This document shows, piece by piece, positions 12,839-24,569 of a stretch of DNA of 64,000 nucleotides (positions are counted from its first letter, which is position 1; each line of letters opens with the position of its first letter). A model generated the notes under the pieces. That model made no database searches. It was not told the origin of the DNA and was given only the letters and a program-made list of their open reading frames with translations. Origin of the DNA: Euleptes europaea. Lineage: Eukaryota > Chordata > Lepidosauria > Squamata > Sphaerodactylidae. A program made the translations under genes and the position numbers. The stretch covers positions 16,933,821 to 16,997,820 of the forward strand of contig NC_079312.1 of the NCBI RefSeq assembly GCF_029931775.1, written 5' to 3'.

Positions 12839-13046
12839 TGACCCAGATGTTACAAAGACCAAATAGCTCTAGTTTCAGAAAAATAAAATTTATATATTTA
12901 AGCAGTCATTGGATACAACCAGTAAAAGTGAACAGTTGAGCAACAAGGCCTACAAATCTGAGCACAAGCAAAATCAAATTCTCTTACTTGGTCTAAAACT
13001 TACCGATGTGATGTTCAGTCAGGCCTGCTGTAGGGTCAAATGTGGG

Positions 13047-13300
13047 AAATATATAAACCATAAATGCATGGATTGGGGCAAAAGCTATATTAGTAGTTCA
13101 GGCCTCATAAGCCACCATAAAATCCACACAAGAAATAAACCATCTGAATGCTGAGATGAGGGGGAAGGTTCCAGAAAGAGGGCTGACCTGCCCCCATGTG
13201 AGAGAGTCCACACACAGAGAAAACCTTTTCAATGTTTACAGTGTGGGAAGAGGTTTACGAAGAAAATATCTGGCTGCACATGAGAAAACGCACAGAGAAC
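13047..13300 (+). pseudogene. Relic of the last fingers of a zinc-finger exon inside unit A's intron
   Basis: The sequence reads [20 protein letters not shown], then a TGA after KPSEC, then ADLPPCERVH and [15 protein letters not shown]. This is the tail of a KZFP array: the second Cys of the first finger is Trp, and the last finger is disrupted after KK. It joins intron sequence (…GGAAATATATAAACCA) at about 13047; exactly the same join occurs in C at about 55425. It is too damaged to be an exon of the current gene. Confidence 0.8.
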
Positions 13301-13682
13301 AAGGGAAGCATTAGGAAAATGGGCTGAAAATGGAATCTTTGCTGTGAGGTTCTTGATTTATTTGGGGAGTCTGTCCAACTGATCAGATCCTTTTGATTAT
13401 TTTTACTTTGAACCGCTTTAAAACGATCCTCAGTGATCTTGGGTTGTTTGTAATGTCTTGAATATTTCAAGTTTGGGATTAATGGGGATAAGATTTTATT
13501 ATTAAAAACCCAAACAGGGAAAATCCCTTTTGCTGCAAATAACCTTTTTTTTGGGGGGGGGGGAGTAGGAGTGAGGGGATTTTAGAGCTGCTAAAGGACA
13601 GAAGAATTCTCTGTATCTGATTTGCGTTTCCTTAGATCAATTTGTTTCCTTAGATCAATTTGCCGCACCTGGTCACCTAATG

Positions 13683-14600
13683 GAGTGAAAAGATCAGTAA
13701 CAGTAGACAAAGTTCCCTGAAAGTCGGCTTGCCCGCTGTTAGCTAACCGTACCCTGCGTTTTGCTTGGGGGGTGGGGTGGGGGAGAGCTCTGAGTGTGTT
13801 TTAGAGCCTGGTCTGGGTTGGTGTGGGACACGATGCCACCCGGTTGTTCTCCTCAGTGCTCTAATTGGCCTGGATTCACTCTTGCGAATTGGCCCAGAAA
13901 CCTCTGCAGCGCGCAGGTGAACAGGGCTCTACCAGACCAACAAGATTGCTGAGTATTCTCGTATGGTGGGGATTCCTCAGCAGAGAGGTCGAAGTGGAAA
14001 AGCCTTTCCTAGAGGCAGGGAGTTTGCAAGCCACTTGTCTATTGCAGGCCAAAGACGTATGCTGAGGTTAAAGCCAGCAGAGTGGTGTTTCCAAGCTCTG
14101 TCTTAGTCCATCGCTTGCCTGCGCACAGCAGGATCTGCACCTTCTTCCCCCTCTTCGATGGACAAATGAAAATCAGCTCTGGCTTCACCAGCTGTGTGTC
14201 CCAGTACGTGACAGAGATACAAAAGTGATCCTGACCCTCTCTTCTGTTTCCTTCCAGCCAGAAATGCAGGCTACCCGGTTCCAAAGCCAGACCTGATCTC
14301 CCGCCTCGAAGGAGGGGAGGTGCTTTGGCTACCTGATCCACCAAAGATCGCCGAGAGGCAAGCGGCTTCAGGCTCCAGCTCAGGTAAGGAGTCTGCAGTG
14401 CCGGCTGAGGTTTCCCTTGCTGATGCTGGTGTGGCCCAGTTCCCCTCCACCGCCCGTCACAGTATTAAATGCAAGCATTAATGGTTAAGAGGTTTGTCTC
14501 TGCCTCCTGTGGCAGCCATTTCCAGTGGGTGCCCACTACACTCTCTGTCAGAATTGCAAAGGCCCTGGGAGGCTTAAAAAGTTGGGGACTCTTGTTTGAA
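13683..14600 (+). other. Second copy of intron 2 plus KRAB-B in unit A
   Basis: From about 13683 (GTGAAAAGATCAGTAACAG) the sequence repeats 10510-11400 with small differences, including the CTTCCAG acceptor, the KRAB-B exon and following intron. The duplication carries the second KRAB-B exon. Confidence 0.75.
14258..14383 (+). CDS. Unit A spare KRAB-B exon
   Basis: 126 nt between CTTCCAG and GTAAGG, phase 1 on both sides, open throughout, encoding RNAGYPVPKPDLISRLEGGE and VLWLPDPPKIAERQ. It lies after the linker exon and after a relic zinc-finger tail, so in present exon order it would fall between the linker and the fingers if spliced in. It could instead belong to an alternative transcript or be unused. 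Splice sites look intact. Confidence 0.6.
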
Positions 14601-15599
14601 ATGTTTCAGTAAAACGTCCTCAGCTGTACTTGGAGAAGAGGAATGTGAAACAAGGATCAGTCAGTAATCTTTAGCAGCCATTGGATGCAACCAGTAAAAG
14701 TGAACTCTTGAACAGCAAGAACTACAGATCTTGAGCACAAGAAAAAATCAAATAGTAATAAATGCACATTTTCTTCCCCGAGGTCTAAAACTTACTGATG
14801 TGATGTTAAATCAGGCCTGCTGTAGGATCAAATGCAGTAAATATAGAAACCACCTCCCAATAATTGTTTTTAATGAAATGGAACCTGGGGAGGTGGCCAG
14901 TTTTAGTGGGGGAATGGAAGTGGAGAGGAGGTATTTAGCCATTTCTCTGATTGATTGACATTTTGCTCCGCACTAGGGAAGAGAGATAGTACATCTTTTT
15001 CTCCTTGTGGCCAAGGAGGGTGTGATTTTGAGCAGAAAAGCGGCAGAAAAGGGAAGGGTAGAGAAGGATGGTCCTTCCCCCCCCCCTCCCACTGCTTTTA
15101 AAAAAAAAAAACACCAGTCAGGAGATTTTTCACATGTTTCCGGTATCATCAATCTAACGAATTATCAAAGAGGTCCCTTTTGAGGAGACTAGGCAGACCA
15201 GGACCTATGAAGCTACAATGCTATCCAGGCACCTCAGTTGCCAGCCTTTAGTCCACCAGAAAAGGGGGAGAATCCATTAATAGAATTATTCTTCTGCAGA
15301 ATAAAAAAGAGGATCTGAAACATTTCTTCCTTTTTGTGGCTCTAAAGATATCAAGAACAGATGTAAGAACAGGCCCAAAGGTTTCATTCAGGAAAACATT
15401 TTTTCTGCTCCTTCCCTGCACTTGATTCTTCCTCCTCTTTTAAGACGGACGTTCACGAAACTTTCTGTGAAGCCTGGCAAAGCCGTGTAGAATCTTGTGA
15501 CTCCGTTGGTGCAAACAATTTCAGCAGGCAAGATTAGCTTCTGCAGGCCCAGCCAGTGTGACCTCCAAATACGCCACAATGTGTACTTTCAGGAATGCT

Positions 15600-15995
15600 G
15601 AGCAAGGCTCAGGGTGAGAGATTCAAAACAGATAAAAGGAAGATTTTTTTCACACAACGCATAGTTAAATTGTGGAACTCTCTGCCTCAAAATGTGGTGA
15701 TGGCTGCCAACTTGGAAGGCTTTAAGAGGGGAGTGGATATGTTCATGGAGGATAGGGGTATTCATGGATACTAGTTAAAATGGACACTAGTCATGATGCA
15801 TACCTATTCTCTCCAGGGTCAGAGGAGCATGCCTATTATCTGAGGTGCTGTGGAACAGAGGCAGGATGGTGCTGCTGCAGTTGTCTTGTTTGGGGGCTTC
15901 CTAGAGGCACTTGGTTGGCCATTGTGTGAACAGGCTGCTGGACTTTATGGGCCTTGGTCTGATCCAGCAGGGTTTTTCTTCTTATGTTCTTATGT
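15600..15995 (+). repeat. Dispersed 400-bp repeat, copy in unit A intron
   Basis: Typical stretches are GCCAACTTGGAAGGCTTTAA, GATATGTTCATGGAGGA and the end GGTCTGATCCAGCAGGGTTT followed by TTCTTATGTTCTTATG. Related copies are at 29340-29640 (minus), 30155-30465, 37405-37565, 39350-39715 (minus) and 44790-45085. It looks like a 5'-truncated retroposon, perhaps a LINE 3' end; the family was not firmly recognised. Confidence 0.65.
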
Positions 15996-15999
15996 AAGG

Positions 16000-17004
16000 C
16001 TGTCACATTCAATGGAAATTTTGTCCTCGAAATCCATTGTATTGAAGACACCATAGATGTTCTAAAGCATGATACTATGACCATCCACGACATAATTCTT
16101 AACATAGTTCCATCTGTGGATGCTTAAATCCAGAGACTGCATCCACAAAGTTATAAGACAGATATTTCTACAAACTAGAGAAAAGCTCCCTGTATTATAA
16201 AAATCTGAAAACTCAAAAAAAAAAAAAAATACAACAGGGGTTTAAAATCCCCCTCCCCCAAATACTAGCAGTGCTGTTACCTTTATGAAATGAATTCCCT
16301 CTGAGACTTCAGTGGCCATCCTGGAGGTTGTTGTGGAGGCAACCACAACAATGCTTCCAGCCTTTAAACCTTAGTTTCCTAAGAAAAAAGGAGGGGATCA
16401 AATGGACTTTCCAAGTCCACCCCTGCTACCCTATCTCCTGCCTTGGAAGGAGGATTCATCAGGCTCAGGGCCAGCTCCAACCAGGCAACTTGCGCCATGC
16501 CACTTGCACAATTCACCCAGTGCTGCTTTCATATCAAGGACGTCCCATGTTTCAGCTGCCTGAATGGTGCTTTTTTTAATGTTTCCACATGGCATCACCT
16601 TCTGTTTTTGCACGGACCATAAGTAGCCCATTGCTTCTACAAAAAAAAACAACCACCTTGCTTTATTTTAAGTTTTTTTTAATGATGTTTCCTGGGAAGG
16701 ACACTGTCAGCAGGAGCAGTTCTTTGTGTCTGAAGGGGAAACAGCAGTAATTGCAGGACTTTGGTGTCTCTCTTTTCATTTGCTGATGACCGCAGGGGGC
16801 TGGTCCTTTGCAGAAATTTGCAAAACAGAAGAGAATTACCTGCCTTTTAGACAAAAGGGAGGGGGATTTCAGAAGTGTCTGGAGATGTCTGTGCAAGTAC
16901 ATGGACTTAAAAGAAGTTTTGTAAAAGGTATTGTGTTATTTCTATTCAGCAATACCCATGGGCCTCAAAGCAAAACAGGGTGGGCTGAGAATCCTGAGGG
17001 CTGG
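16000..17004 (+). other. Unit A intron, nothing recognised
   Basis: AT-rich intron sequence with short A-runs (16215-16230, 16640-16650). No exon, gene or known repeat was seen; the short open frames here have no recognisable family. Confidence 0.4.
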
Positions 17005-17238
17005 GCCAGTGTGGTGTAGTGGTTAAAAGAGTCAGACTAGTATTTGGGAGGCCCAGGTTTGAATCCCCAGTTGTGCCATGGAAGCTTGCTAGGTGACCTT
17101 GGGCCAGTCACAATCTCTCAGCTTTACCTACCTCACAGGGTTGTTGTGAGGATAAAATAGAGGAAAGGAGAAGGATATAAGCTGCTTTGGGTCCCCATGG
17201 GGGAGAAAGGTAGGGTATAAATAAAGGAAGTAAATAAA
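17005..17238 (+). repeat. tRNA-derived SINE, copy shared with unit C
   Basis: Head CCAGTGTGGTGTAGTGGTTA, B box GGTTTGAATCC, body with CTCACAGGGTTGTTGTGAGG and tail GGGGTCC... GGGTATAAATAAA. The paralogous copy in C is at 55850-56075. Confidence 0.8.
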
Positions 17239-17579
17239 TTGCATGAGAACACAGTGTGTTAATCATGGTTAAAAATTGGAAGAAAACTGATTAACCTTGG
17301 ATGTCTGGAATCTCCGTTGCAAGGCTGATTTCACACAGAAAGACGTGAGCAGCCAGACTGTCCCCTAGTGTGTAATCAGCCCGGGTGTGGTGGTGGCTAT
17401 AACTGGATGCCACACAGCTTGCCTGGCCCATTAGGAGCCTCTGCACAACTTGCGTGACTTAGCGAAGTCTGGCAGTGCCTTCCACACAACTCACTTGAGC
17501 AATCTGTACCATATAACTTTGGTAGCTTGGTCAGACTTTTCCTAGGAAGAGACTTTTAGGCAGTGGGAAGGAAGGAAAA

Positions 17580-17815
17580 TTAAGTGTGTGTCATGCTTGG
17601 AGTGTTAGATTAGGACCTGCAAGATCTAGGTTCAAATCCCCACTCTGCCATGGAAGATTACTGGGTGACCTTGAGCCAGACTCACGCTGGCAGCCTAATT
17701 AACCTAACGTGGTTGTTGTGAAGATGACATGATGGAGAGAGTATGATGTAAGTTGCTTTGGGTCCCTATTGGGCAGAAAGGTGGAGTATAAATTAAGATA
17801 TGAATGATAAATAAA
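17580..17815 (+). repeat. Diverged tRNA-derived SINE
   Basis: Same layout as the copy at 17005-17238: GGTTCAAATCCCCACTCTGCC, CTAACGTGGTTGTTGTGAAG, and a GTATAAATTAAG tail. The equivalent place in B (about 39930-40340) holds the same SINE, split there by the foldback element at 40004-40229. Confidence 0.65.
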
Positions 17816-18007
17816 GCTGAAGACCGGGCCAGCGGACAAAAGAAAGGTTGGTTGTTAAGTGGGGAGGAGAGAAGAAAGCAAGGAAAGGGAAGAGGTTGCA
17901 TGGAGGAGGGAAGAGGCTGCTTGGAGGAGGGAAAGAGGAAATAATGTGGGGAGGGGCTACAGGAGGAAATGAAGTGACCCCAGAAGTCCTTGTGTGTTCC
18001 CTGCTTG

Positions 18008-19836
18008 TGTAGCAGTCTCTGACATGATCATGGTATCTTGTGAACATGTGCAGAATTAATTCCATATAGGGCTTAAACACATCATACAAATACAGAGGTT
18101 TGTGTAATGTATAATGAAAGTCTGTGTCATGCTGACAGGCAACTCTGTGTCATGCTGACAGGCTAGTTCAAGGTTAGCTCTAATCAAAGCTAACTACTAA
18201 AGTTACTCTGGCTTGCCCTTGAAGGGGCAGCGTAAAAGTCATCTTTCTGCCTTAGCTGCCAGATGTCAGAATCTTAATCTACTAAGAGTGCATTAATAGT
18301 TGGAAGTGTGCTTAAAATATAGCCTAACGGCATTATAGTTCTCTCAAAGATAAGAATAAAATGCTTCCTCGTTCTGCTGTAATCTTGCCGGAATGCAAAC
18401 CTGCTAAACTAATGTAAACAAAACACTTTGCAAAGTGACAATGTCAGCTAAAATTATGTTTCATGAGTTATATAGTTAAACGTTGTGCTACAGGTTTCTA
18501 AGTAGTCTCATTTAATGCGTATAGTCCCAACGAAGAGGATGGTATAGAAATTAAATATGTAACTTGATCATGTAACTCAGAAATAAGGGTTTATACTTTG
18601 GGCACAGAGGACTGAAAGGGAAGGATGTCCATATTTGGACAATAAGATATCAGAAGACAGGAAAAGAAGCCACCTAAGCTCCTGGTTTTGGATACGAAAG
18701 GGAAATAAAAGTACCCTTTCGAGGGCTAAGGAAGAGAAGTTCCTGAAGGAAAAGGAACATTCTTCACTCTTAATGGGTCTAGAAACAGTATAAATAGAGC
18801 CACAGTACAGCTTGCATTTTAGAGTTCTATGGCTGGCAGACTGCAGCTGTCTGGCATAGCACCTCCATCTCAAAAGGCTTGAGATGTAAAACATTGAAAC
18901 TCTGATCCTTGCGTGGACAGAAGTTCTCAGATATCTTGAAATATCAAGATCTGGATATTTCAACATATCTTACTTACAGTCTTCTTGTGAGACTGCTCTA
19001 TTCCTAGAAGAGGATAGAGACCCTTAGAATTCCTATTCTTTGAATGGGAATCTAAGTGCAGAGATCTTTCCATGTATTGGAACACTGAGAGTCCATCAGA
19101 TTTATGGATTCTTACAAACTAAGCCTATTTGGCTTACCAATGCTAAGAAGCATCCTGAATACAGGGATAATCGCTAGACCTCTGAGATTGTGTCAGAACG
19201 TCCTCTACTTAACAGAGGGACTTCTGAACCTCCTCAGAGCAAGAGACCAGAGAAGGGAAAGGAGACTCTCTGTACTCTGTGAGATATGCACAATGCACAT
19301 ACACAGATTGGCACAGCAAGGTATAGTGTGTCTTCTGTACAGAAATGTTATGATGTTTTGAATGATTTAAGTTAGGATGTTTCTAACCAAATCTTTCTCC
19401 AAAGAATTAACCATATTTTGACAGGATTTCTGTAACCTTATATTCTGAATGAAGGTGCATTGCACTAAGGATACTTTATGAGTATATTCTGACTAAAATA
19501 CTCCTTTATGGAGGCATAGAGAATGTGAATGATTACTTGCTACATAAACATGTTTAAGACTAATGATGTCTATCCTTATATGATATTTTAAGGCTTGGTT
19601 TGCAACCAAAAAGCATATATTGTATAATGTAAATAAATGTGTTTTTTATATATACTTCTACTCTTGTCCATTATTATAAATTTATTGGCGTGTTCAAAAG
19701 ATGTCCTAGAAGCAATAACAAGTTTCTAGGAACCGTTGATTCCGGTCTAGTGGTGTCTCACTGAATAAGATAACTCCATTTCTCAGAAAATGGTACATTC
19801 TAAGAGTGTAGGCACTTAACGGCCCGAACCGCGACA
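18008..19836 (+). repeat. 5' LTR
   Basis: Starts TGTAGCAGTC, ends ACCGCGACA. It has a TATA box in CAGTATAAATAGAG near 18790 and an AATAAA near 19631, consistent with U3-R-U5 order in the plus direction. Confidence 0.92.
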
Positions 19837-19837
19837 G

Positions 19838-19856
19838 TTGGCGACCGCGGCAGGAC
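19838..19856 (+). other. Candidate primer-binding site
   Basis: Immediately after the 5' LTR the sequence reads TTGGCGACCGCGGCAGGAC. It begins with the TGG expected to pair with a tRNA CCA end, and the next bases resemble the complement of an arginine tRNA 3' end as I remember it. The tRNA identity is tentative. Confidence 0.45.
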
Positions 19857-22800
19857 AGAGCGAAGGGTTTGAATCCAGACGTGGGTTCGAATTCAGAGTG
19901 TTTTGCAAGCACACAATTTAAACCATTGGTATTTATTCCTGCAGGATCCTAAAGCACGGCTTAGGAGATTTTGGCTCTATATATTTGCAAAGCTTGTAGA
20001 AGTGACTACAATGACAATACCACAGTCAGGAATTGACTGACTTCATAAGGTGAAGGTAAAGGTAACATTACTTTGCAATCTACTGCCCTTTGTATACTGT
20101 ACATTGAGCCAGGGCACAACTAAACCAATGGGCATTTCTCTAAGTACTTATAGAGAAATGAAGGCTACTATACTGTACTAGCCTTTTCAATAACAGCCTA
20201 CAAGTGGCTGAGCAAGTAAGCAACTCTATGTGATAACTGTATGATATGCAGTCAGATATATAAAGATACATTAAGATGTATTGATGATTGTACTAAGGTA
20301 CATAAGGTTTTGAATGTATTGATATGTTGAATTGAAGTACTAAGGTACACATACAATGCTATATGCCAGATTAGAAAATATCTGGAATTTCTGAAACATG
20401 TACTTATATAAGAGAATGTAAAACATGATGAATACAAATGAATATTAATGAAATGGAATGTATGTTTCTTTACTTGGTTCTTAACCCACGAGTGTTCAGG
20501 TGGTTGAAGAGATGTCTGCTACTCACTTTTCTGTTCCTCATTATGCTATTATGAGATTATTGTATTAAGGACAAACAGTTGTCTGCTGGATAGACAAACT
20601 GAAACCTGGGCAATTATGATCATAAATACAGGAGCGTTTGTCACACCCTAAGTAGTGGGTAAGTGGAGCGAAAAAAGGACAGAATGACATGTAGTATGAT
20701 TGAACTCCTATTTGTTCCCCAATGTGTAATTACTAAGTAAATATCATGCATTATAAATATGATTGAAAGAAAATATACAATGATTCATTGTAAAAATATT
20801 TCGTTTTTATCTCCAAATAGAGTAAAAGGAATCTTGGTGTCTAGGAATTTGGATAAGGTTCAGCTGATGTTACTCAGACCAAGGATAATGTTCAGAAACA
20901 TGAAGATATTTTATATAAGTATATGTTATAGAAAGTACAAGTGTTCTAGATCTTACTTTCCAGCAGATGTGAAAGAAGAATTTGGTGAAATGCCATCACC
21001 AGACTGAGGTCATCTGAGAATAATGGACCATATATGTTTGAAAAAAATAATTGAACAATGATCTGAAGAGAATATTTTGAAGAGTTGTGAAAACCACATA
21101 GTGGAACATAATATGATGGAACACAGCCCAAAGGGATCATTGTTAAAGAAGTAAGTAAAACTGTATTTACTCCACAGCTATAAACAACAGACAGATGTAT
21201 AAGGCCTACTGATGTGCCAAAAGAAGTACACAGAGATGTATAAGGCCTACTGTATCTGAACTGTATTGGAATCCATCTGCTACATAAGATGTGCAGCTGA
21301 AGAAGAGAATATACAGAGACTAACCTGATGAGTCTCTGATTGAGTTGGCAGGAAAAGTCACCCCCCAGACTAAATGACTAACTCTGATCTGGAACCTACC
21401 CCTGCTTGGTGACTTGACACTGGTTATCCATACTAACCATCAGAAGCAGGTATTGATGTCTGAAAAATTATGTGATATATGTTATGCGTGAAAACAACTG
21501 TTTATCCATCCAACCCATTTATATACTCAGAAGCAAGTATACCACTAAGCTTGTGAGCAATTGATGTTTTGGGATACCACCCAGTAGGTGTACATCGGAT
21601 TGCAGCAAGTCAAAACCTTTGCATAGAGGACCTTTTGAGATAAGGACTCTCATGATAGACCTTTATGAGTTTGAGGCAAACTCCTCAGAGACTGTCTAAA
21701 ATGCAAACTTATATGGGCTGGAGGAACTGATGATACTATAAATGTGATGAATCAATATTCATGTCAGAAGAAATATGGAAGAAACAACCATATCAACCAT
21801 ATTTGTCATTCAACAAAGGATTGAAGACAGCCTTGATAAAGGTACAGTGAACTATTTTATATACTTTGCATCCAAGAAGAAAATGCAAGACTAGCATAAA
21901 TGCTTTATGATAAAGAAGCAAGAAATAATTATGCTTCAGTATATTACAATATATGCCAATGCCATTGGAAAAAGAATTAAAGATCAGTGAGTCTGTATTA
22001 TGGAAGCTCCATATACAAGAGAAGCTGGAAGCTTTAACCTCATTCTATCCTAAGGAGAGGGACTTCAGTTTAGGAAGTCCAAGATATGTAGCTACGTAAA
22101 CGGGACATTGAGACTCTTTTTTGTGTTATTCCTCTTGGAGAAAACTTCGTGAATGGCCCACAAAAGAGTTCATTGCGGATGATTATCCAAGACTAAACAG
22201 CACAACAAGAAGAATTGTATTATGATGACCAGAATGAGAAATAATATTTTTTACAAAATGATACAGAAAGCAAGGAACTGTAATCTTATTCTTCCTGAAG
22301 ATAAACTTAAAGTGGAAGATCATAGAAAACCACAACAAAGTTGTAGGTTTATGCTCCAAAGAAGCTTTGGTGATAAGAAGGAATAGTCAAACAAGACTGT
22401 ATAGATTTCTATATACTGATGTTCATATGCTGGCTAACATGGCTGAGAAAAGCTCAAAGTTCAGCAAAAAATGACTACAAGCAAGTAACGTGCTTCAAAG
22501 AAGATATGTATCCAGAGATGGAAATAGTATGGTCTGGAGTTTTGAAAGCTGAATACAAAAAGATTACGCCAAGGGTGTAAGCAAGAATATTTCCTAGAGT
22601 ATTTCATGGCACCAGGTAATTGGAGGTAAAAATGATATGTTTCCCACAGGAAAAGTATGGCATAATTGACTATATGCCTAATTAAATGTAATAAATATAC
22701 AATGTAATGTGGGTATTGCCTATACTTATATATTGAGAATGTGAAAGCTTCTCACATTTACATTTTACGAACATAAATTGTACACCCATAAGAGGTGCTG

Positions 22801-24569
22801 CCCACTATGGGAGACACAAGTTTCTGGTCTCTGCAGTGAGCAGGTCTTAAGATTTATGGGAGTATATAGTAGGTGTGTGAGTATATTATAAATATACTAT
22901 TCATGTTTGTTACAATTCAGAATGTATTAGTATTATACCGAATTGAACTATAACTGTAAGGATGTCATGTTTACTTGTGTCATAGAATACAAGATTACAC
23001 AATGACACAACTGACACAAAGTGACAGTGACAGTGAGAGTTTGTGTTAAATGATTTTAATGATTTCTTAGAATTAGCTAATTCTGCATTAATACTCATGT
23101 TGAAAGATATGGGCCCACATAGCAGTCCAACATTCTGCTCCAATTTAATTGTGGGTTCTCACAATGAGATGACCAGAAAACATAGTTTCTGGCACTTTGG
23201 ATGTCAATCTGAAGAACCCAAAACATGGTCTTTGACATATTTTTGTAGATGTTGCAATGTTAACCTTGCAACTCCAATTTGTTTGAGACAAACGTTTGGC
23301 CATGCTTTTAAACCAAAAGCCAAAAAGACCAATTCTGGAATGGGTTTAATGCAATCCTACGAAATTATACATGATTGAGGGCTCATCTCAATCTACATGA
23401 GATTAACCTTTTTTAACAACGAACGAATGTTCTATCATTTACAGTACATTTTAAAACGACCACTTTTTTCCTGTGCCGAGGCTTGACTTTGGAAAAAATG
23501 AAGAGAGCTGTGTCTGGGCTTAGAGCCAACAGCTCCAGATAAGATATGAGTAAACTCCCTACTCTCTCTCGTTCACTGAATAAGCTTTTATGAAACTGAG
23601 GTTTCCAATGCAATTATAACCATTGCTAAAAGGAATGCATATATGCCACAATTTGTATGTATCAAGCATAGAATGCTTAAACTATATATTGTCAAGGATT
23701 TTCATGGTCAAAGTTCTTGTAAATTATATGGGCTATATGACCCTGGTCTTGGTGTTTTCAGAGAAGTAACACTAAAGGACTATATGATTGCAGTTGCAAT
23801 TATGAGCTTAGTTAAGCTTTAACACTGGTTTGAAAAGTACAGCTACTGTTAAATGCTTTGGAATTATGATTAACAGATTGTTTTTAAATACTTTCCTCCA
23901 CTGAGGTAGGAAGAACTATGGATTTACAGATGCAAATGTTTGAAGACAACTGATTGAAGAAGACATTATATTATGGCATGAAGACTTATGTAAAGGCATC
24001 TCCTTCATTGTACTTCATTGTTATTTTGTAATATTTTGTAATAGTCTACATGTAATGGCTCTGCTGTATAACAGTTTGATTTGTATTGTTATATAATAGT
24101 GATACTGTTTCTCACTGCTACTTAATTTTGGTGATTGATTATATGGTATTCCATAAGCATGGGGGGGATTCATGAGGGATGCTATGCTCATGGATTCCCA
24201 TATCATATTCTTAAATGTATAAAATGAGGTAGAATACTGCTGTATTCAATACTTGGTTTCAGTACTTCTCTAGGATATGCAGAGAAGCTTTATACAAAGT
24301 TGAGTTATTTTACTGTCTTGAACCCTTTAACTAAGGGTCTCTCTCTCCTTTAAGCCTTGGAGTGAGAACAGATAAGAAGATTTGCTTATGGACTATTTCC
24401 TAATGAACAAATGGATAAAAATGGAGGATTCAAAAAAATTGGAATGACAGATCCAAGAAATTTGAAAGACTCTACAACTTAATGAATGTAGCTAAGTTGT
24501 GTTTTTATTTTTCTGTAACATGTTAAATATTTTGCGGGAATGAATGCTGCAAATGTTCATAGGAGAGGG
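19857..24569 (+). other. Internal region of the LTR element
   Basis: AT-rich, without recognised protein domains. It contains at 23688-23785 a decayed piece resembling the foldback element ends (TATTGTCAAGGATTTTCATGG), so this element carries an old insertion of another family. A short purine run AGGAGAGGG at 24561-24569 directly precedes the 3' LTR and would serve as the polypurine tract. Confidence 0.6.

Noticed and set aside
18577-18966. 129-codon minus-strand frame, repeated at 25139-25528
   Set aside because: It is identical only because it lies in both LTRs; it is antisense to the LTR promoter region and has no recognisable domain.
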